From: Desmodus rotundus
Taxonomy: Eukaryota; Chordata; Mammalia; Chiroptera; Phyllostomidae
Assembly (NCBI RefSeq): GCF_022682495.2
Contig: NC_071390.1
Span: 172,075,220-172,139,219 of the forward strand
DNA length: 64,000 nucleotides
Reading direction: 5' to 3'
A program made the translations under genes and the position numbers. This document shows, piece by piece, positions 57,836 to 64,000 of this stretch (position 1 is its first letter; each line of letters opens with the position of its first letter). A model generated the notes under the pieces. The model was not told the DNA's origin, ran no database searches, and saw nothing but the letters and a program-made list of their open reading frames with translations.

Positions 57836-59745
57836 ATTTATTTTTTTTATATTTTATTGAGTATGCTATTACAGTTGTCCCATTTCCCCCCCCTCCACTC
57901 CCCTCCACCCTGCACACCCCTTCCCACCCACATTCCCCCCCTATAGTTCATGTCCATGGGTCATACATATAAGTTCTTTGGCTTCTACATTTCCCATACT
58001 ATTCTTACTCACCCCCTGTCTATTTTCTACCTACCATTTATGCTACTTATTCTCTGTACCTTTTCCCCCTCTCTCTCCTTCCCACTCCCCTGTTGACAAC
58101 CCTCCATGTGATCTCCATTTCTGTGGTTCTGTTCCTGTTCTAGTTGTTTGCTTAGTTTGCTTTTGTTTTTGTTTCAGATGTGGTTGTTATTACCTGTGAG
58201 TTTGCTGTCATTTTATTATTCATATTTTTTATCTTCTTTTTCTTACATAAATCCCTTTAACATTTCATATAATAAGGGCTTGGTGATAACGAACTCCTTG
58301 AACTTGACCTTATCTGAGAAGCACTTTATCTGCCCTTCCATTCTAAATGATAGCTTTGCTGGATAGAGCAATCTTGGATGTAGGTCCTTGCCTTTCATGA
58401 CTTGGAATACTTCTTGCCAGTCCCTTCTTGCCTGTAAGGTCTCTTTTGAGAAATCAGCTGACAGTCTTATGGGAACTCCTGTGTAGGTAACTCTCTCCTT
58501 TCCTCTTGCTGCTTCTAAGGTTCTCTCCTTCTGTTTAATATTGGGTAATAAAATTTTGATGTGCCTCGGTGTGTGCTTTCTTGGGTCCAACTTCTTTGGG
58601 ACTCTCGGAGCTTCCTGGACTTCCTGGAAGTCTATTTCCTTTGCCAGATTAGGGAAGTTCTCCTTCATTATTTGTTCAAATAAAATTTCAATTTCATGTT
58701 CTTCCTCTTCTTCTTCTGGTACCCCTATAATTTGAATGTTGGAACATTTAAAGATGTCCTGGAGGTTCCTAAGCCTCTCCTCATTTTTCCGAATTCTTGT
58801 TTCTTCATTCTTGTCTGGTTGGATGTTTCTTTCTTCCTTCTGGTCCATACCGTTGATTTGAGTACCAGTTTCCTTCCCATCAGTGTTGGTTCCCTGTACA
58901 TTTTCCTTTGTTTCACTTAGCATAGCCTTCATTTTTCATCTAATTTGTGACCAAATTCAACCAATTCTGTGAGCATCCTGATTACCAGTGTTTTGAACTG
59001 TGCATCTGATAGGTTGGCTATCTCTTCATTGCTTAATTGTATTTTTTCTGAAGCTTTGACCTGTTCTTTCATTTGGGCCATTTTTTTTGTCTTGGTGCAC
59101 CTGTTACATAAAGAGGTAGAACCTTAGGTGTTCACCAGGGTGGGGCAACACACTTCACTGCACTGTGACACTGTCTATGGAGAAGGGGTCCAAGAGGGAA
59201 CAATGGCGCTTGCTCTGCTCTCTGCTGGATTTCAGTCACTTCCCCCACTACCCACAATCAAATTGGGCCCTTCTTGTGCTGATTCCCAAGTGTGTGGGTT
59301 TGTGTATGTTCTAGGACCCTGTGGGTCTCTCCAATGAACTCCCCTGTGAGGCTGGGAGTTTCTCCTGCTGCCCCCTCAACTCCCACAGGTGTTTTCAATC
59401 AGTGGTTTGAGGCTTTATTTCCCCACACTGGAACTCTGGGCTGCAAGGTCTGTTTCCTGGTCCACCAGCTGCAGCCTTGCCCACCCCGCCCCACAATCGA
59501 CCACTTCTCTGGGTCTGCCAGCCACCATCTTGCCAAGAGTCCTCCCCACCCAGCTGCCCAGTCTCTGCCCCTCCTACCAGTCTGGATGAATGTGTCTTCT
59601 TTAACTCCTTGGTTGATGGACTTCCATACAGTTCGATTTTCTGTCAATTCTGGTTGTTTTTTGTTTTTAAATTGTTGTTGTCCTTCTTTTGGTTGTGCAA
59701 GGAGGCACAGTGTGTCTACCTACACCTCCATCTTGGCTGGAAGTC
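57836..59745 (-). mobile_element. Full-length HAL1 (half-L1) retrotransposon
   Basis: HAL1 elements are L1 derivatives that keep ORF1 but have no ORF2. On the minus strand this copy has a 665-bp 5' UTR (59745-59082), ORF1 (59081-58243) and a roughly 400-bp 3' UTR with a G-rich tract, GACAACTGTAATAGCATAC and an A-rich tail. Direct repeats TAAAATATATTTTT at 57822-57835 and 59746-59759 are perfect 14-bp target duplications. CAAGATGG, a YY1-type site, lies at +11 to +18, where human L1 also has one, so the 5' end looks complete. No ORF2 is present between ORF1 and the tail. It needs reverse transcriptase supplied by L1. The intact ends and duplication make it one of the younger insertions here. 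Confidence 0.9.
58243..59081 (-). pseudogene. HAL1 ORF1 (RNA-binding chaperone), one frameshift
   Basis: L1-type ORF1 protein, which coats the transcript as a trimer. Translation from the ATG at 59081-59079 gives 50 residues (begins MAQMKEQ, ends KLDEK), then TGA at 58931-58929. The frame shift lies in the run of five T on the plus strand at 58932-58936, one base short of continuity. From the ATG at 58932 a 229-codon frame is open to 58243. It holds, in order, an acidic coiled-coil-like segment (residues 1-60, with EEEEEEHE at about 73-80), the RRM-like central domain (KEIDFQEVQEAPRVPKKLDP, TPRHIKILLP) and the complete C-terminal domain (GVPIRLSADFS, LQARRDW, LLYPAKLSF) to the natural stop. 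Apart from the single slip, no stop is seen in about 280 codons. Confidence 0.88.
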
Positions 59746-59759
59746 TAAAATATATTTTT
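59746..59759. repeat. HAL1 target-site duplication, 5' side
   Basis: TAAAATATATTTTT, the perfect partner of 57822-57835. Removing the insert and one copy rejoins the host L1 reverse transcriptase sequence. Confidence 0.85.
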
Positions 59760-60677
59760 GTACATAAAGGTAGGATTTATACCAGGAATGCAAGGTTTGT
59801 TAACAAACTAAACATATTAACAAACTAAAAAGTAAAAGTCATATTAAAGCATTTAACCAAATGCAACATCCAATCCTGATAAAAAACCTATCAGAAAACT
59901 GGGAATAAAAGCAGTAAATTACACCTACAAAAACCCTACAACTAACAACACACTTAATGAGTAAAGGCTAAATGCTTCTTCCGTAAGATTCATAATAAGG
60001 GGAGATGTCTGTTCTCCCCACTTCTACTCAACATTTTCTTCAAGGTTCCAGCCTGGGGAATAAGGTAATATTTAAATTTTTTAAATATCAAGAATGTAAA
60101 GGAAAAAAATAAAACTTCCTTTATTTGGAGATAATAATCACCTATGTAGGAAGTACAATAAAATCTATAAAAAGTTACTATAATCAATCAGTGAGCTTAG
60201 CAAGTTTCAGGATACAAGATAAAATGAATAAAAGCAATTATATTTCTATACACTAGCAATAAAAAATCGGCAATTAAACTTTTTAAACAGTCAGTTTACA
60301 ATAGAATCAAATTATATAAAATACCTCGAGATAAATGAAACAAAATATATGAAAAACTTGTGCAATAAAAATTGCAAAACTTGCTTTAAAAAATCCAATA
60401 TGACATAAATAAGTGGAAAGACATACCATGTTCATGGAACAGAAGACTCCATTTTGTTAATATGTAATTCCCAATGAATTAATCTAGTAGATTCAAAACA
60501 ATCACAGTCAAAATCCAAGTATGGTTTTCTATAGAAATTTGATAAGTTGATTTTAGAATTCATATAAATGCAAATCATTCGTCAAAACAACCCACAACAG
60601 TCAAAGCAACTCTAAAAAAGCACAGAGCTGGAAAGCCAGCAGTGTTTGGTTTCACGACATAAAGCTCCAGTAACCAA

Positions 60678-60775
60678 AGAGTGTGACATTGACACGATGA
60701 CACACGAAACAAACAATAAAACAGAGAGTGTGACATTGACACGATGACACACGAAACAATGAAACAATAAAACAA
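60678..60775 (+). repeat. 47-bp tandem duplication inside L1
   Basis: Unit 1 at 60678-60724 and unit 2 from 60725 both start AGAGTGTGACATTGACACGA and share TGACACACGAAACAA. Unit 2 has a short extra insertion near its end. A local slippage or short duplication, not part of normal L1. Confidence 0.9.
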
Positions 60776-61126
60776 GAGGCCTACACATGTATATAAAACT
60801 CATTTTCAACACAGATACAAATTCAATTCAGTGAAGAAAAATACTCTTTTCAGCAAATGGTGTTGGGACAACACCAAATGCAAAAATCAATTCAAAATTG
60901 ATCATAGACTTAAATGTAAAACCTAAAACTATAGAACATCCAGGAGAAAATCTCTGGGACCTTTAGTTAGGCAAACATTTCTCAGATATAATACCAGAAT
61001 CACAGTCAATTAAAAAATTTGACAAATTGGACTTCATTTGAATTTAAAACTTCTGCTCTCCAAAAGATACTGTTAAAAAAATAAGAAGAGCAACATAATA
61101 GGAAAAAATATTTGCAAACTTTATAT

Positions 61127-61290
61127 TTACCATATTTTGCTGTGTATAATATGCACCCACGATTTCGTATACATTATACACAGGATTATTATAGCCATGG
61201 TATGTAATCATTATACCCACATATAATGCTTATTTTTCCCTCAAAAACTTGGGCAAAAAAGTATGCATTATACATGGCAAAATATGGTAA
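61127..61290. mobile_element. MITE with 30-bp terminal inverted repeats, family C
   Basis: Left end TTACCATATTTTGCTGTGTA TAATATGCAC; reverse complement of the right end TTACCATATTTTGCCATGTA TAATGCATAC. 24 of 30 positions agree or nearly so. 164 bp, AT-rich, non-coding, with an inner inverted repeat. It interrupts L1 ORF2. The target duplication is unclear (TA or a TTTA-like word), so the superfamily is not assigned. Confidence 0.8.
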
Positions 61291-62220
61291 TAAAAGAATT
61301 ACATCTAGAATAAATAAAGAAATCCCAAAGCTCAATATTAAGAAAACACATCCAGAAACCAAAGCCACCATGTCTGGTCAGTAAACAAAAAGTAACACTG
61401 GAAAAAAAAAACCAACAAAAAATGGATTAAAAGGGCAGACTCTTTACCAAAGAATATATGCAGATAAGCCAGTGAAAGTACAACATAATTCATTATGTTC
61501 ACAGTGAGATGCCACTAGATACCTATTAGAGAAGCAAAAGTTAAGAAAGACTGAGAGCTCCACGCCTTGGGAAGCAGATAAAGGAGCTGGAACTGTCAAA
61601 CACAAAAGCTGGAAATGTAAAATGGTACAATCATTTAGGAAAGCACTTTGTCAGTTTCTTAAAACGTTGAATGTATGCCTGCCACATAATCCAGTTATTC
61701 CAGCCTAGACATTTACTCTAAAGAAATGAAAGTATAAATCCATTCAAAGACCAGTACATGAATGCTCACAGAAGCTTCATTTATAACAGCTAAAACCTGG
61801 AAACAACCCAGTGTCCCACTACTGGCGATTGCATAAACTGTCATATATCTACACATGAAAACTATTCAGCAATAGAAAGGAATGAACTGTTGATACATGC
61901 GATAAATGGATGACCATTATAATGTATGAAAGAAGACAGGAAAAAGGAACTCATAGGGTATTGTTCCATTTATGTAAAGTTTTAGGAAATGCCAATTGAT
62001 CTACAGTGACAAGAAGCAGATCAGTGCTTACCTAAGGATGAGGCAGAGGAGGGGGATTGTAAAGGGGCACAAGGAAACGGTGGGAAGCTATTAAGATGCT
62101 CATTACCCTGATTGTGGTGATGGTTTTGCAGGTGTATGCACATGTCACAACATCAAATTTTATGCATTAAATATGCACAGTTTACTGTAAATCAATTATA
62201 CTTCAATAACTCTGTTTTAA

Positions 62221-62944
62221 TAATAAATAATTGAATAGCTTATGCTTCCTGACTGAACCTTAATTGTTAAAATACAAACTAAAGAAGGGAGAGAGGAAGG
62301 GAGGGAGGAAGGGAATGTTGGAACTCTGTAGCATGGAATTAAATGGAACAGAAAGGAAAGGAACAGATGGAAAAGAATGAAATAGAAAGGTTCCATCCCT
62401 TTTAAATCCCCCCAAAAGCTTTTCCAAATAAATGAAAAATCATTTGGGGTCTTACTGTTGCAATTCTATGAAGAGAAAGCAATTTCAGAATGCATTGGTA
62501 TTTGGTGGCATAGAATTAGAGATAAGAAAATATTTTAATATGTTTTGACAAACTTTTACTTAAACTTTTTTTGTTCAAAGCAGTATTTCTGAAGGAAAAG
62601 AAATACATTCCATAATTTTGTCCTATATATTTTATAGGTGTGCAATGTCTTCATTTTTTCATTTTAAGTAGTTAGTTGACAGGTTCAGTTAAAGAAGGGG
62701 ACAGCTGACTGCCCAGCTGATGGGTACAGCACCAGAAGATCTTAAAGTGCACATTGGCAGATCTTTAAAGCATTTCCTATCCCTCATGGGACCAGAATAG
62801 CAGTAGTATCAAAATTTACCCCTCAGCTCCACTAAGAAATTTTGCTATTACAGAAAAGCACTTGTGCAATAAACATATGTGCATTTCTAGGGTTATTACA
62901 TAGAAATTGTGAAAGAACCTATTAAATGTCCAGTCTCTCCTTAG
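62221..62944. other. Unique AT-rich DNA with a purine tract
   Basis: 62284-62314 is a GGGAGAGAGGAAGGGAGGGA type tract. No other feature. TCTCCTT at 62936-62942 may be the left target duplication of the next HAL1. Confidence 0.55.
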
Positions 62945-63746
62945 TTTCTTTGTTTTGTATTTAAACATATTTTATTGATTATGCTATTACACTTGTCCCA
63001 TTTTCCCCCATTTATTTTCCTCTGCCCTGCACCCCACTTCCCACCCACATTCCTCCCCTTAGTTCATGTCCATGGGTTGTACATATAAGTTCTTCAGCTT
63101 CTCCATTTCTTATACTATTCTTATCCTCCCCCTGTCTATTTTGTACCTACCACTTATGCTACTCATTCCCTGTACCTTTATTCCCATTCCCTCCCTCTCC
63201 TTACCCCCTGATAACCCTCCATGTGATCTCCATTCCTATGATTCTCTTCCTGTTCTAATTCTTTGCTTAGTTTGTTTTTGATTTTGTTTTTTTTAGGTTC
63301 AGTTGTTGATGGTTGTGACTTTGTTGTCATTTTACTGATCTTCTTTTTGATCATCTTCTTTTTCTTAGGTAAGTCCCTTTAACATTTCATATAATAAGAG
63401 CTTAGTGATGATGAACTCTTTTAACTTTACCTTATCTGGGAAGCACTTTATCTGCCCTTCCATTCTAAATGATAGCCCAGGAAGCTCAGAGAGTCCCAAA
63501 GAAGCTGGACCCAAAGAGGCACACACCAAGGCACATCATAATTACATTAACAAAGATTAAAGATAAGGAGAGAATCTTAAAAGCAGCAGGAGAAAAGGAG
63601 ACAGTTACCTACAAATGAGTTCCCATAAGACTATCAGCTGATTTCTCAAAAGAAACCTTGCAGGCAAGAAGGGGCTGGAAAGAAGTATTCAAAGTCATGA
63701 AAAGCAAGGACCTACATCCAAGATTACTCTATACAGCAAAGCTATC
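62943..63746 (-). mobile_element. HAL1 insertion with 5' inversion (twin priming)
   Basis: 62955-63475 is antisense HAL1: the 3' UTR (TTGATTATGCTATTACACTT GTCCC, C-rich tract) and the end of ORF1, stopping at CCATTCTAAATGATAG. 63476-63746 is the next, more 5' part of ORF1 in the opposite orientation (sense on plus; LQARRGW- and DLHPRLLY-like residues at 63658-63738), ending GCAAAGCTATC. Both parts stop at the same HAL1 position and overlap by GATAG. TCTCCTT at 62936-62942 and 63745-63751 is a likely target duplication. No intact protein can be made. Confidence 0.85.
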
Positions 63747-64000
63747 TCCTTCTTTTCTTTTAATATTACATCCCTGCCAATATGGTTTAGCATGGCAGAT
63801 AGCCAATCAATTGGCTAATATATTGCTTAGACTCCCATGCAGTTAAATATGGTCATGTGACTACGTTTTTACCAATGGACTATAAGGAGGAATGATATGT
63901 GCAGCTTTTATATCACTTCCTTAAATGGGAATCACTTTCCCTCTCCTTTTCTCATTTTCTCTTCCTAAACACTGACACATAATTGTGGCCATCAAACACC
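63747..64000. other. Unique DNA to the window edge
   Basis: No feature recognised in the last 250 bases. Confidence 0.5.

Larger units (their letters stand above)
57750..62220 (+). mobile_element. Old L1 ORF2 plus 3' UTR, host of HAL1 and a MITE
   Basis: Starts in the RT domain (CAACTCAAACCCAACAATAT ATGAAAAG at 57768), is interrupted at 57836-59745 by HAL1, and resumes with GGATTTATACCAGGAATGCA AGG. The rest of ORF2 follows in order: TTTCTATACACTAGCAATAA, TACCATGTTCATGGAACAGA, CATTTCTCAGATATAATACC, then the C-terminal region and a 3' UTR ending near 62220. It is about 2.5 kb without the insertions, with a 47-bp tandem duplication (60.68-60.78 kb) and a MITE (61.13-61.29 kb). Confidence 0.85.

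Noticed and set aside
59292..59828. 178-codon plus-strand frame
   Set aside because: Antisense to the HAL1 5' UTR and extends past the target duplication into another L1. It is a shadow of the retrotransposon.
60612..60812. Minus-strand frames with a repeated VIVSMSHSL peptide
   Set aside because: They come from the 47-bp tandem duplication antisense to L1 and are not a protein repeat.

Overview
This window is nuclear genomic DNA from a placental mammal, almost certainly a bat. The evidence is one tRNA-derived SINE of the bat VES type (about 24.78-24.99 kb), L1 elements whose 3' UTR is a G-rich purine tract ending in ACAACTGTAAT plus an A-rich tail, two HAL1 ('half-L1') insertions that share that 3' end, several mariner-type DNA transposons and miniature elements, and a background of old mammalian repeats (MIR, L2, MER5/MER20, MLT1-type LTRs). 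Only one VES SINE in 64 kb makes a vesper bat less likely than another bat family, but this is inference.

No host protein-coding gene, exon, tRNA or rRNA could be supported. All open frames of more than about 130 codons that can be explained belong to retrotransposons (L1 ORF2 C-terminus at 49.2-49.9 kb, HAL1 ORF1 at 58.2-59.1 kb). The window is intergenic or deep intronic. Host content, if any, is regulatory: several repeat-free stretches carry clustered developmental-type motifs and are proposed as conserved non-coding candidates (9.69-9.84, 11.85-12.26, 30.7-31.06, 33.12-33.36, 45.95-46.15 and 51.0-51.36 kb).

Layout. 0-2.2 kb: L1 3' tail, MER20-like element, MIR, old HAL1/L1 remnants. 3.3-5.35 kb: an LTR, then an old L1 that has taken in two DNA transposons. 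5.35-17.5 kb: mostly unique DNA with L2, MIR and LTR fragments. 17.8-20.4 kb: LTRs and an antisense old L1, itself split by an LTR. 20.4-24.2 kb: unassigned old sequence, a second mariner and an AT-rich simple repeat. 24.2-28.2 kb: antisense L1, VES SINE, antisense L2, sense L1. 28.2-40.1 kb: low-repeat DNA with MIRs, L2, a MITE and a (GAAG)n tract. 40.1-40.7 kb: solo class I ERV LTR with a 4-bp target duplication. 41-49 kb: the longest unique stretch (about 4.5 kb). 49.2-50.2 kb: the youngest-looking L1, with a target-site duplication. 50.2-54.4 kb: MIR/LTR/L2. 54.4-64 kb: a retrotransposon graveyard in which old L1s were hit by two MITEs and a full-length HAL1, and a second HAL1 shows a twin-priming inversion.

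How the parts relate: HAL1 encodes only the ORF1 RNA-binding protein and must borrow the L1 ORF2 reverse transcriptase. Here the HAL1 and L1 3' ends can be compared side by side, and they share the same terminal motif after a G-rich tract, which offers a simple explanation for how one is copied by the other. Nesting gives a relative order: MIR/L2 and old L1s first, then MLT1-type LTRs, mariners and MITEs, then HAL1 and the G-tract L1. Family names were assigned by recognition of the sequence, not by a database search, and boundaries without a visible target duplication are good to roughly 10-50 bases.
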